The notes beneath the pieces are model-generated. The model searched no databases and was not told the DNA's origin. It saw only the letters and a program-made list of their open reading frames with translations. From assembly GCF_000337795.1 (NCBI RefSeq), contig NZ_AOLP01000017.1, positions 186,001 to 250,000 of the forward strand: a stretch of DNA of 64,000 nucleotides, given 5' to 3'. Position numbers and translations under genes: made by a program. Source of the DNA: Haloferax denitrificans ATCC 35960. GTDB lineage: Archaea; Halobacteriota; Halobacteria; Halobacteriales; Haloferacaceae. Below are positions 54,759 through 61,883 of the stretch, piece by piece; the first letter of the stretch is position 1, and each line of letters starts with the position of its first letter.

Positions 54759-55157
54759 GTGAACCCAATCGCGCGACTCCGCGAGAACCCGCGGCGGGCG
54801 GCCGTCGCCCTCGGGTACGCGCTCGTCGTCCTCGTGGTGTCGGTCGTTCCGACGCCGCCGGGAAGCCTCACACCGATGGGTCCGCTCGGACTCGTCGGCC
54901 TCGACAAGTGGGTCCACGCGGTCGGGTACGCCGGTCTCGGATTCGGCTTCGCGGCCGCGATTCGCGCGAGGGGTCGCGAGGAGGTCGCGGCGGCCGTCGT
55001 CACCGCCGGCGCGTTCGGCGCGGGTATCGAACTCGTGCAGGCGGTGCTCCCGTATCGGTCGTTCGGCGTCGCCGACGCGGGGGCGAACCTCGTCGGCGCG
55101 GCCCTCGGTGGAATCGTCTGGGTCGTAGTCGCCCGGGGTTCGGACTCCCGGAGGTAG
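54759..55157 (+). CDS. VanZ-like membrane protein
   Basis: 132 residues with four hydrophobic stretches. The pattern LDKWVHAVGYAGLGFGFA, then GAGIELVQAVLPYRSFGVADAGANLVGAALG is the VanZ-family signature (DKxxH...E..Q...R...D...N..G). Function in archaea is unknown; VanZ gives low-level teicoplanin resistance in bacteria. GTG 54759 is chosen because TTTAGCC lies about 30 bases upstream. A SRPBCC gene follows 35 bp later. Confidence 0.8.
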   Translation: MNPIARLRENPRRAAVALGYALVVLVVSVVPTPPGSLTPMGPLGLVGLDKWVHAVGYAGLGFGFAAAIRARGREEVAAAVVTAGAFGAGIELVQAVLPYRSFGVADAGANLVGAALGGIVWVVVARGSDSRR

Positions 55158-55192
55158 GATTATCTCACCCCCTCTCCAAGGGGGCACGAACG

Positions 55193-55870
55193 GTGAAGGC
55201 AATGGGCACGAGACGACTCATCCGGGCACTCGGTCTCGCGGGAATCGGCGTCGTCGGGACGTACCTCCTCGCGGTTCGACCGTGGCACAGACGCTGGGGG
55301 ACGACAGACGACGAGGCGACGGGGTGGCTCCCCGGCGACGACTTCGTCGCCGAGGCGGACGTCTCCTCGACGCGGGCGATTACGATTACGGCCCCCGCGC
55401 GGGCGGTCTGGCCGTGGCTCGTCCAGTTGGGACAGGGCCGCGGCGGGTTCTACAGCTACGAGCGACTGGAGAACCTCTTCGGCCTGCAGATTCACAACGC
55501 GGACCGAATCCTCCCGCAACACCAGCGACTCGACGTGGGCGACGAGATACGACTCGGCCCGCCGGGGTCGGGCGCGCCGTCGTTCCGGGTCGCCTTCGTG
55601 GACCCCGAGCGGAGCCTCGTGTTGAGCGCGCCGGGCTGGGAGACCGGAGAGAGCCCGGCGACGTGGACCTTCGCGTTGCACGAGGTTGCGCCCGGCGCGA
55701 CGCGGCTGGTCGTCAGGTTCCGCGGGCGGTCGGAGACGCTCCGCGAGCGCGCGATGAACCGATTGGTCGTCGAGCCGGTCCAGTTCGCCATGGAGCGGAA
55801 GATGCTCAAAGGGATTCGTTCGCGGGCGGAGCGGGCGCGGGCGAGCCCGACGGGCGGCCGGCACCGCTGA
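55193..55870 (+). CDS. SRPBCC-fold protein with N-terminal membrane anchor
   Basis: 225 residues. A hydrophobic segment (about 11-28, ALGLAGIGVVGTYLLAV) is followed by a START/Bet v1-like domain (ADVSSTRAITITAPARAVWPWLVQLGQGRGGFYSYERLENLFGLQIHNADRI). Such domains bind hydrophobic ligands. The GTG at 55193 has GATTATC about 29 bases upstream; ATG 55202 is an alternative. It is 35 bp after the VanZ gene. A T5 tract at 55899-55903 may terminate transcription. Confidence 0.75.
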   Translation: MKAMGTRRLIRALGLAGIGVVGTYLLAVRPWHRRWGTTDDEATGWLPGDDFVAEADVSSTRAITITAPARAVWPWLVQLGQGRGGFYSYERLENLFGLQIHNADRILPQHQRLDVGDEIRLGPPGSGAPSFRVAFVDPERSLVLSAPGWETGESPATWTFALHEVAPGATRLVVRFRGRSETLRERAMNRLVVEPVQFAMERKMLKGIRSRAERARASPTGGRHR

Positions 55871-55931
55871 CCGGACGCCGACGGGCGATTCGAAAGCCTT
55901 TTTGATTCGGTCCGGCTTCGGAAGAGTGCGA

Positions 55932-56005
55932 GCCGCCTTAGCTCAGACTGGGAGAGCACTCGACTGAAGATCGAGCTGTCCCCGGTTCAAATCCGGGAGG
56001 CGGCA
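55932..56005 (+). tRNA. tRNA-Phe (GAA), copy 1
   Basis: Acceptor GCCGCCT/AGGCGGC, discriminator A; anticodon stem CTCGA/TCGAG, loop CTGAAGA; T-arm CCGGTTCAAATCCGG. No intron or encoded CCA. It is identical to the copy at 57873-57946. Confidence 0.95.
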
Positions 56006-56239
56006 TATTCTGAGATTCTGAGCGACGCGAAGAATCGAAGAAACGACGCCGGACTGATTTGAACCCAAGAAGTCGAACGGAGTGAGTCTTCGTTCGGTTC
56101 AAATCCGGGAGGCGGCATTTCTCTGTACCTGACCACCGAGCGAAGCGAGCGTGGCAGGTACTGTAACCGCGACCCGACCGGATTCTGAACCAACGAGCAA
56201 CGCGAAGCGTTGCGAGCGAGGTTCAAATCCGGGAGGCGG
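55984..56239. repeat. tRNA-Phe copy 1 3'-end repeats, two direct-inverted-direct cycles
   Basis: Direct T-arm/acceptor copies lie at 55984 (in the tRNA), 56096-56118 and 56220-56239, spaced 112 and 124 bp. Inverted copies lie between them: GATTTGAACC near 56056, and GGATTCTGAACC at about 56180-56191 preceded by GTGGCAGGTAC, which pairs with GTACCTGACCAC (hairpin loop CGAGCGAAGCGAGC). This fills the 372-bp gap between tRNA-Phe and the first cold-shock gene; no gene is seen in it. Confidence 0.75.
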
Positions 56240-56377
56240 GGACCGAGTTCTCAACAGCGAGATTCGAAACGCGGAATCCAGACGTTTCAACCCCGGAGAG
56301 CCGAACACACGGCACCACTGGACCCAGAGACGTTCTTCAGAAGACTTATCCGCGTGAGGTCGTTCGATTCAAAGGCA

Positions 56378-56572
56378 ATGGCGAAAGGTAAGGTCGACTT
56401 CTTCAACGACACTGGCGGCTACGGTTTCATCTCTACTGACGACGCGGACGACGACGTGTTCTTCCACATGGAAGATGTTGGCGGTCCGGACCTCGAAGAG
56501 GGTCAGGAGATCGAATTCGACATCGAGCAGGCCCCCAAGGGCCCCCGCGCGACGAACGTCACCCGCCTCTAA
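56378..56572 (+). CDS. cspA: Cold-shock protein, copy 1
   Basis: 64 residues, one CSD beta-barrel. RNP1 KVDFFNDTGGYGFIS and RNP2 DVFFHMEDV bind single-stranded RNA or DNA. In this copy residue 45 is Ile. The first 131 bp of the gene are identical to copy 2 at 56733; the last 64 bp carry about eight differences. A TTATCC element lies about 33 bases before the ATG. It probably acts as an RNA chaperone. Confidence 0.93.
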   Translation: MAKGKVDFFNDTGGYGFISTDDADDDVFFHMEDVGGPDLEEGQEIEFDIEQAPKGPRATNVTRL

Positions 56573-56732
56573 GCAGGTTTCCGTTCACCGCAGTACATTC
56601 ACAGACTGACGAACTTTCTTCCGTTTTTCACGACCGCGAGCGGCGGCGCTCGGCGGCGCACCGCGAGCCGGGCGAGCGATACCCTCGCCATGCGGAAGGG
56701 TTATCCGTTCGCAGGCACGTTGTACAGTCGCA

Positions 56733-56927
56733 ATGGCGAAAGGTAAGGTCGACTTCTTCAACGACACTGGCGGCTACGGTTTCATCTCTACTGACGACGC
56801 GGACGACGACGTGTTCTTCCACATGGAAGATGTTGGCGGTCCGGACCTCGAAGAGGGTCAGGAAGTGGAGTTCGACATCGAACAGGCCCCCAAGGGCCCG
56901 CGCGCGACGAACGTCACGCGCCTGTAA
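56733..56927 (+). CDS. cspA: Cold-shock protein, copy 2
   Basis: 64 residues, the same as copy 1 except Val at position 45. It has its own promoter-like TTATCCG about 33 bases upstream and a T7 tract at 56971-56977 downstream. The near-identity with copy 1, perfect at the 5' end and diverged at the 3' end, suggests recent gene conversion or duplication. Confidence 0.93.
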   Translation: MAKGKVDFFNDTGGYGFISTDDADDDVFFHMEDVGGPDLEEGQEVEFDIEQAPKGPRATNVTRL

Positions 56928-56970
56928 TTCGGTTTCCGAATTCAGTAACAGACGAATCGATTTCTGAGCG

Positions 56971-56977
56971 TTTTTTT
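56971..56977 (+). terminator. T7 tract after second cold-shock gene
   Basis: Seven consecutive T residues 44 bp after the stop codon, in a GC-rich context. Archaeal RNA polymerase stops at such runs without needing a hairpin. Confidence 0.55.
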
Positions 56978-57097
56978 ACACACCCTGAGCGGCGAGGCCG
57001 TCCGACGCGAGACGGCGCGCGTCAGACAGTCGCCCCACCCCAACCCACAACCCAGAAGGCTCTTATCCCTCGGTAGTTGTGCATCAAATGAACAACA

Positions 57098-57823
57098 ATG
57101 TCCGACGACGGGGAGCTTGAACCTCCCGCGGGAATGGACGACTCCCACATCGGCGCGGGCGTCTTCGACGAGACGATGGGCCCGGGTTCGTCGTTCGCAC
57201 ACCTCTACCGGGGCGAGATACACCGGATGAAATCGTGGCGGGAGCGGCTGGACCGGACCAGCAACTGGGCGATTACGCTGATGGCCGGGATTCTGACGTG
57301 GTCGTTTTCCGCACAAACGCACCCCCACTACATCATCCTCCTCGGGGTGGTGACGCTGAGCATCTTCCTCTGTATCGAGGCGCGGCGCTTCCGCGCGTAC
57401 GACATCTGGCGCTCGCGGGTTCGGATGTTCCAGCAGAACGTCTGGGCGTACGCGCTCGACCCCGACGGCGGCGTCCTCGACGAGGACTGGCGGAAGAAAC
57501 TCGGCGAGGACTACCGCACGCCGAACATGAAGATACCCTTCGAGGAGGCGCTGGCGCATCGGCTCCGGCGGGTGTACCTGCCGCTTTTCGTCGTGATGCT
57601 CGTCGCGTGGGTCATCCAGCTGACGGCGTACACGGACGGTGCGACGCTCGTCGGGAGCGCCGGCATCGGCGGCATCCCCGGCAACGTCATCGTCGCGTTC
57701 GTCGCGGGGTTCTACGCGACACTGTTCGGCATATCGTTCCGGCCGCGCGAGTGGCACGTCAACGGCGAACTCATCCCGAGCGACGTGACGGGGTGGGAGG
57801 AGTCGGAGTACGGCGGGTCGTAG
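57098..57823 (+). CDS. DUF2270 integral membrane protein
   Basis: 241 residues. A conserved N-terminal cytoplasmic part (SSFAHLYRGEIHRMKSWRERLDRTSNWAI) leads into four predicted membrane helices in two pairs, at about 60-100 and 165-210. FRAYDIWRSRVRMFQQNVWAYALDP between them is typical of DUF2270. The role is unknown. A short T tract follows the gene at 57842-57847. Confidence 0.88.
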   Translation: MSDDGELEPPAGMDDSHIGAGVFDETMGPGSSFAHLYRGEIHRMKSWRERLDRTSNWAITLMAGILTWSFSAQTHPHYIILLGVVTLSIFLCIEARRFRAYDIWRSRVRMFQQNVWAYALDPDGGVLDEDWRKKLGEDYRTPNMKIPFEEALAHRLRRVYLPLFVVMLVAWVIQLTAYTDGATLVGSAGIGGIPGNVIVAFVAGFYATLFGISFRPREWHVNGELIPSDVTGWEESEYGGS

Positions 57824-57841
57824 CGTCGCAATTCGAAATGG

Positions 57842-57847
57842 TTTTTT
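57842..57847 (+). terminator. T6 tract after DUF2270 gene
   Basis: Six T residues 18 bp after the stop and 25 bp before tRNA-Phe copy 2; probably separates the two transcripts. Confidence 0.5.
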
Positions 57848-57872
57848 CGCTCCTGTGCGTCTGTCGAATCGC

Positions 57873-57946
57873 GCCGCCTTAGCTCAGACTGGGAGAGCAC
57901 TCGACTGAAGATCGAGCTGTCCCCGGTTCAAATCCGGGAGGCGGCA
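57873..57946 (+). tRNA. tRNA-Phe (GAA), copy 2
   Basis: All 74 bases match the tRNA-Phe at 55932-56005, including stems, anticodon loop CTGAAGA and discriminator A. It lies 1.94 kb after copy 1 in the same direction, so a duplicated tRNA with its downstream repeat block is likely. Confidence 0.95.
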
Positions 57947-58074
57947 TTTTCCTGCGAACTACCGAGGGAGCGAAGCGACCGAGTCGTGAGCAGTCAAAAT
58001 GCCACCCGACCGGATTCTGAACCAGCGAGCAACGCGAAGCGTTGCGAGTGAGGTTCAAATCCGGGAGGCGGCAT
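57925..58074. repeat. tRNA-Phe copy 2 3'-end repeats, direct-inverted-direct series
   Basis: The direct T-arm/acceptor copy at 58052-58074 lies 127 bp behind the one in the tRNA. An inverted copy of the tRNA 3' end lies between: AAAATGCC (about 57997-58004) complements GGCATTTT at the tRNA end, and GGATTCTGAACC near 58011-58022 complements the T-arm. The block 58004-58071 matches 56172-56239 at 66 of 68 positions. Confidence 0.75.
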
Positions 58075-58086
58075 CACTAGTGCCCG

Positions 58087-58117
58087 GTTTGAAACGATCC
58101 CCGAGGAGGGTAGAAGT
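58087..58117. repeat. Single CRISPR-repeat-like sequence, low confidence
   Basis: GTTTGAAACGATCCC, then GAGGAGGGTAGAAG, has the GTTT...ACGA.CCC...GGG...GAAG layout of haloarchaeal CRISPR repeats, in the orientation opposite to the decayed pair at 58436-58538. Only one copy is seen, so it may be chance. Confidence 0.2.
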
Positions 58118-58190
58118 GCTAAGAACAGACGCGACCAAATCCGACCCCCCTAATTAGGATATTTAGTATCCGAAATAAGGAGGTTAGCTA

Positions 58191-58343
58191 TTACCTACAG
58201 ATGGACGCCAGCAGGTTCCTGAACATCTTGATGATGCAAAGGATAAGGGCAATCCACTCCAGCAGGTCTTTGAAGGGCGGTTCAGTGTCGTTGGGCTTCG
58301 AGCATAGTCGATTTTCGGTCCGACTTGAGGGTTTTCGACTCAT
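58191..58343 (-). CDS. Possible 50-residue membrane micro-protein
   Basis: The frame from ATG 58343 encodes a polar, basic first half (MSRKPSSRTENRL) and a hydrophobic second half (DLLEWIALILCIIKMFRNLL). Three Cys residues are present. It lies in an AT-richer gap whose codon use differs from neighbours, and an in-frame TGA lies just four codons before the ATG. It could be a real small protein from foreign DNA or a chance frame. Confidence 0.3.
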   Translation of the reverse strand: MSRKPSSRTENRLCSKPNDTEPPFKDLLEWIALILCIIKMFRNLLASICR

Positions 58344-58435
58344 AGATGTCACTCACAGTTGCCGTTGGTGACGCGAGACCTGTTGCTAAGATTTCGCGCT
58401 CGATGCGCAAACTCTCGGTTAGCTCAAGTTCGCGT

Positions 58436-58538
58436 GTTTCAGTCCCACAAGGGCCCGTCTGTAAATTCAGTCCTCAAACCGCAGAGCTACGTCTGAAACT
58501 ACTATAGCTTCAATTCCCACAATAGGTTCGTCTGTACT
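58436..58538 (-). CRISPR. Remnant of a type I-B CRISPR array, degenerate repeats
   Basis: Read on the minus strand, two segments match the Haloferax 30-bp repeat that begins GTTTCAGACG and ends GGGATTGAAGC. 58436-58465 agrees at 24 of 30 positions without gaps (cores CAGACG and CCCTTGTGGGA). 58507-58538 agrees at 26 of 30 with two single-base insertions (cores CAGACGAACC and TTGAAGC). They are 71 bp apart, and an exact GTTTCAGACG lies in the would-be spacer (58490-58499). No cas gene is nearby. Repeat identity is from memory of the H. volcanii consensus. Confidence 0.55.
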
Positions 58539-58719
58539 CAATGTAGCTTTTCTCTGCCCTTAGTCTCTTTGACTCCCCGTGTACCCGGATATACACACCA
58601 TCTCAGGAGGGGCAGAAACTAGATTTGTCATTACTCCATGAAGAATTGGAACACAACTTAGAGACAGGGCGCGACTGGACGCAGAGACTGGCAACCCAAG
58701 CCCAAATCTAAACCCCCAC
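58539..58719. other. AT-rich region next to decayed CRISPR repeats, no gene seen
   Basis: This stretch is markedly richer in A/T than the flanks and has no open frame with coding character. In the orientation of the decayed repeats it lies on the leader side, where functional arrays have an AT-rich leader. The AT-richer character extends left to about 58075. Confidence 0.4.
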
Positions 58720-59529
58720 CTACGCCCGCGCTTCGTCGAGCCACGCGGGTTCGTCGACGGTCGTCGAGCCGACGCCCGTGAGCGAGTACTCCCACGACCC
58801 GCTCACCTCGGAGCCATCGTCCATCCGCCCCGAGAACGACCACGATTCGTGGCGCGAGAGGCCGTCTTCGTCGACGAGGACGACGTACTGGAAGCTCGTG
58901 ACCTCCAGGCTTCCGGGCTCGCCCTGCGCCGCGGCCGACCCGGCGAGAATCAGCGCCTCGTTGGCGGCCGACAGCTCGTAGCGCTCGACGGACGCGCCGT
59001 CGAACGTCTCGGTGCCGGCGAACGTCAGGTCGTCGTCAGCGCCGTACGCGCGGGCCTGCGAGAGCGCGATGGCGGTGGCGAGGACTTCCGTCGACCCCTC
59101 GTAGGAGGTGTAGGTGGCCTCGTCGCCGTCGCCGACCCGGACGTACGTCACGCCGTCAGCGACGTACTGCTCGACGGCTCCCGCGTCGGGCTGGCCGTCG
59201 GTCGTCGACGTCGTGCGGGTGTACGACCGTTCGGTTTCGAGGTCGGCGGCGAACTCGCGGGTGACCGCGGCTTCGACGCCGTCCGCGTCGACGCCGGTGT
59301 ACGACCAACTGACGGTGAAGCTCCCGGCGTCGCGGAGGAGTCGCTCGGGGTCGCTCAGCTCGAAGTCGTCGCCGTCGGTCGACTCGTCGGCATCCGCGCT
59401 GTCACCGCCGCCGGTCGACTCGCCAGTGTCGTCGGTCTGGGCGGCCGGCGCGACGTCAGCGCCGCCGGCACAGCCGGCGAGGAGCACGAGAACTGCGACA
59501 ATCAGGACGGGAATGCGGTTGGGATACAC
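58720..59529 (-). CDS. Halobacterial lipoprotein of unknown function (DUF7537-like)
   Basis: 269 residues. The signal MYPNRIPVLIVAVLVLLAGC is a Sec-type lipobox signal rather than Tat. A Ser/Thr/Asp-rich linker follows (about 25-60), then a beta-rich domain with repeating SFTVSWSYTGVDADGVEA, YVADGVTYVRVGDGDEATYTSYEGS and SFQYVVLVDEDGLSRHESWSFSG blocks. This LolA/LppX-like pattern recurs in many haloarchaeal lipoproteins. Role unknown. It is upstream-isolated and convergent with the AT-rich gap. Confidence 0.8.
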   Translation of the reverse strand: MYPNRIPVLIVAVLVLLAGCAGGADVAPAAQTDDTGESTGGGDSADADESTDGDDFELSDPERLLRDAGSFTVSWSYTGVDADGVEAAVTREFAADLETERSYTRTTSTTDGQPDAGAVEQYVADGVTYVRVGDGDEATYTSYEGSTEVLATAIALSQARAYGADDDLTFAGTETFDGASVERYELSAANEALILAGSAAAQGEPGSLEVTSFQYVVLVDEDGLSRHESWSFSGRMDDGSEVSGSWEYSLTGVGSTTVDEPAWLDEARA

Positions 59530-59630
59530 GACAACCGTACGACGAGTAGAATCTTAAGTAGGCACAGCAAATCGCGGTCGTATCGGTGCGCCCGGCGCGA
59601 AACTGGCGAATAGAAAGGTGAGCGCGACGC

Positions 59631-60023
59631 TCAGGCGGTGACCGACGCCGACTGCGCCACGTCGCGGTGCGAGACGCGGACTTCGACGCCCGACGGGGTG
59701 ACGGAGACGGTCACGTCGTCGACGGTGCGTTCGTATTCGGCCGTGTGGGTGCCGGACCGAGAGATGCGGAGGCGCTTCGAGAGGAGGCCGGCGTCCACGA
59801 GCGGGTCGAGTTTGCGGTAGGTCGTCGAAAGCGGGAGGTCGCACGCCTCCGAGAGCTCGCTCGCCGAGTGGGCGACGCCGTCGGTCGCGTCGAGGATGCA
59901 CCGGCAGTCGTCGTCTTCGAGAAGGGAAAACAGCGCGTCGACCTCGGCGTGGTCGTCGACGACGCGGGATTCCGAGGTAGCGGTTGCGGAGCGGAAATCG
60001 AACGGGAGCGAAGCCTGACTCAT
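59631..60023 (-). CDS. Helix-turn-helix regulator, paralogue 1
   Basis: 130 residues. A winged helix (about 28-95) contains LLEDDDCRCILDATDGVAHSASELSEACDLPLSTTYRKLDPLVDAGLLSKRLRI. A C-terminal beta-rich tail is TVDDVTVSVTPSGVEVRVSHRD. It is closely similar to the protein at 61987-62388, and both genes share promoter and leader features (TATA about 60 bases upstream, GAAGTATGA at the start). Effector unknown. Confidence 0.8.
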   Translation of the reverse strand: MSQASLPFDFRSATATSESRVVDDHAEVDALFSLLEDDDCRCILDATDGVAHSASELSEACDLPLSTTYRKLDPLVDAGLLSKRLRISRSGTHTAEYERTVDDVTVSVTPSGVEVRVSHRDVAQSASVTA

Positions 60024-60114
60024 ACTTCTGTAGAGTCAGCGAACGGGGACCAACGGACAACCCCGATAGCGTGGGACGTTTATATACCCCCGGCGGGCGA
60101 GGCCGCGGCGGTCG

Positions 60115-60762
60115 CTAGCCCTCTTCGAGGACGTCGCCGAGCAGTTTCGTCAGGGCGGCGGCGAGGTGTTCCGAGAACGTCGACTGGTTGATGCCGAGTT
60201 CGGCCGCGACCTCGGTCGCGTTGGCCCCGCGCGGGCGCTCGAAGTAGCCCATGTCGTAGGCGGTCTGGAGGACTTCGAGTTGGCGGGCGGTGAGCTTCCC
60301 GCGGTCGACGAAGACGCTGTCACCGGGGGCGTCGCCGGTGGGCGAGCGCACGAGGCGCTTGATGTCGAGCCCGGGGAAGCGGTCGCGAAGCTCGCCGATG
60401 ACGGTCTGTAACTGCTCGTAGTCGGCGGCGTGGAAGACGAGCGTCAGACTGCCTCGCTGGGCGAAGTAGCGGTCGACCGGACAGCCGAACTCGCCGAGGC
60501 ACTCGCAGGGACAGCCGGCGCTCCCGTCGTGCGTGTAGCGATAGAGGTGCTTCGAACCGTAGGAGAAGATGGGTTCGAGCGCGGACGCCTCCGGCGGGTC
60601 GTCGGCCTCGACGACGAACTCGGAGACGCTGACGTCGCCGGGGGTGGAGACGACGCTGGTCGAGACGGAATCGACGACGGAGTCCGTCGAATGGGCGACC
60701 GAGGCGACGGGGCAGACCGACGGCGAGGCGAACTCGACCGTGGCGCGAATACCGGCTGGCAT
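60115..60762 (-). CDS. Bat-like HTH-10 transcriptional regulator
   Basis: 215 residues. The C-terminal HTH_10 domain of bacterio-opsin activator (Bat) proteins spans about 150-212: GKLTARQLEVLQTAYDMGYFERPRGANATEVAAELGINQSTFSEHLAAALTKLL. The N-terminal part is an alpha/beta domain with a Cys-rich loop, CPCECLGEFGCPV, that could bind metal or sense redox state. It lies upstream of the HTH gene in the same direction with a 91-bp gap. Confidence 0.85.
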   Translation of the reverse strand: MPAGIRATVEFASPSVCPVASVAHSTDSVVDSVSTSVVSTPGDVSVSEFVVEADDPPEASALEPIFSYGSKHLYRYTHDGSAGCPCECLGEFGCPVDRYFAQRGSLTLVFHAADYEQLQTVIGELRDRFPGLDIKRLVRSPTGDAPGDSVFVDRGKLTARQLEVLQTAYDMGYFERPRGANATEVAAELGINQSTFSEHLAAALTKLLGDVLEEG

Positions 60763-60849
60763 CGTGTTACGCGCGGTCGAGTCGGGGTTCGCCGCGGGGC
60801 GGGGCGACCGCCGCGACGAGGGCCGTCCCGGATGCGACGACCGCGGACA

Positions 60850-61311
60850 TTACTGGTCGGACTCCGCGTCGTCCAGTTCGACGGCCCGGCCGCTGAGCGT
60901 CTCGGGGTCGAGTTCGAACAGTTGGATGTCGAGGTCGCGCTTCGTCTCGCCCCAGATTTCGAACAGCGGGCGCTTTGCCTTGCCGTACTGGACGATTCGT
61001 TCGACGGTCAGCTCGTCGGGGTCGACGCGTTCGAGCGTCCCCTCGGCGATGATGCTCCGATAGCTCCCGTCGTTCGACTCGTGGACGACGAGTCGCGCCC
61101 GCGGCGACGACGTGAGGAACTGCCGCTTTTCGCTTTCGGGCGTGGAGACGAGTCGGAGATAGAACCGACCGCTCTCGCCGTCGTAGCCGTAGGAGATGGG
61201 AATCGCGTATGGTTCGTCCGCCTTCGCGAGCGAGAGGACGCCCGTCTCGTGACGAGCGAGAACCTCGTGTATCTCGTCGGGCGAGAGTTCGGTCTGTTGG
61301 TCCAGAGACAT
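60850..61311 (-). CDS. Pyridoxamine 5'-phosphate oxidase-like split-barrel flavoprotein, paralogue 1
   Basis: 153 residues. The split-barrel pattern is EIHEVLARHETGVLSLAKADEPYAIPISYGYDGESGRFYLRLVSTPESEKRQFLTSSPRARLVVHE. Such proteins bind FMN, F420 or haem and are often oxidoreductases or nitroimidazole-reductase-like. It is related to the protein at 63371-63826. Cofactor and substrate are unknown. Confidence 0.85.
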   Translation of the reverse strand: MSLDQQTELSPDEIHEVLARHETGVLSLAKADEPYAIPISYGYDGESGRFYLRLVSTPESEKRQFLTSSPRARLVVHESNDGSYRSIIAEGTLERVDPDELTVERIVQYGKAKRPLFEIWGETKRDLDIQLFELDPETLSGRAVELDDAESDQ

Positions 61312-61465
61312 CGGTTCGTACCACCAGACTCGCGGCCGACGTAATTACTGTTACTTCTCGGCGACGCCCGCGCGAGTCCAGTCGGGCGAAATCGGCGGAC
61401 TCGGTCGGGGACGGGTCGCGGGCGAGTCGCGGGCGGTCGCTGGCGGGTCGGGAACAGGGGGGCGC

Positions 61466-61612
61466 TCAGGCGGTCGAAAATGCGTCCGTCGTGAGCGCGG
61501 CGCTACAGATGACACAGCCGTTTTCGAGGAGGGCGTCGCGCATGGAGTCGTTGACCAGCATGGACTCCGCACACTCCGGGCAGACGAACGTGTAGTCCGC
61601 GCTGTCGCTCAT
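61466..61612 (-). CDS. Zinc-ribbon micro-protein, paralogue A
   Basis: 48 residues. CPEC and CVIC pairs are separated by 20 residues (AESMLVNDSMRDALLENG). The chain starts MSDSADYTFV and ends TTDAFSTA. It is close in sequence to the 54-residue protein at 61719-61883 (CPQC..CPIC), showing a local duplication. Probably a single zinc ribbon; I recall a DUF7560 label without certainty. Confidence 0.7.
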   Translation of the reverse strand: MSDSADYTFVCPECAESMLVNDSMRDALLENGCVICSAALTTDAFSTA

Positions 61613-61718
61613 GTGGTTCGAAGTACGCGTGGCACACGTATATGTAGCCTACTGTTTCTCGAACGCCGGGCGCGCGACGGGCCGCGCGCCGCGGTCGGAC
61701 GCGACCAAAAAGTGCGAC

Positions 61719-61883
61719 TCACGCGGGACATGGGTCGAAGGCGTCGGTCGAGGCGGGGCTTCCGCAGATGGGACAGCCGCGTTCGAGGACCGCCGCGCGC
61801 ATCCCGCCGTTGACGGCGAAGCCCTCGCCGCACTGCGGACAGGTGAACTCGTAGTCGTCCGCCGGCGTCGGTGTCGCGCTCAT
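61719..61883 (-). CDS. Zinc-ribbon micro-protein, paralogue B
   Basis: 54 residues: MSATPTPADDYEFTCPQCGE, then FAVNGGMRAAVLERG, then CPICGSPASTDAFD. The two CxxC pairs are spaced as in paralogue A. The start overlaps the stop of the 35-residue frame upstream (TGATG), so it is the third gene of a coupled chain beginning with the HTH gene at 62388. Confidence 0.75.
   Translation of the reverse strand: MSATPTPADDYEFTCPQCGEGFAVNGGMRAAVLERGCPICGSPASTDAFDPCPA

Noticed and set aside
55984..58074. T-arm copies as simple integrase attachment-site scars
   Set aside because: Scars would be direct copies only, with element remnants between. Here inverted copies with a shared loop core lie between, and spacing is regular.
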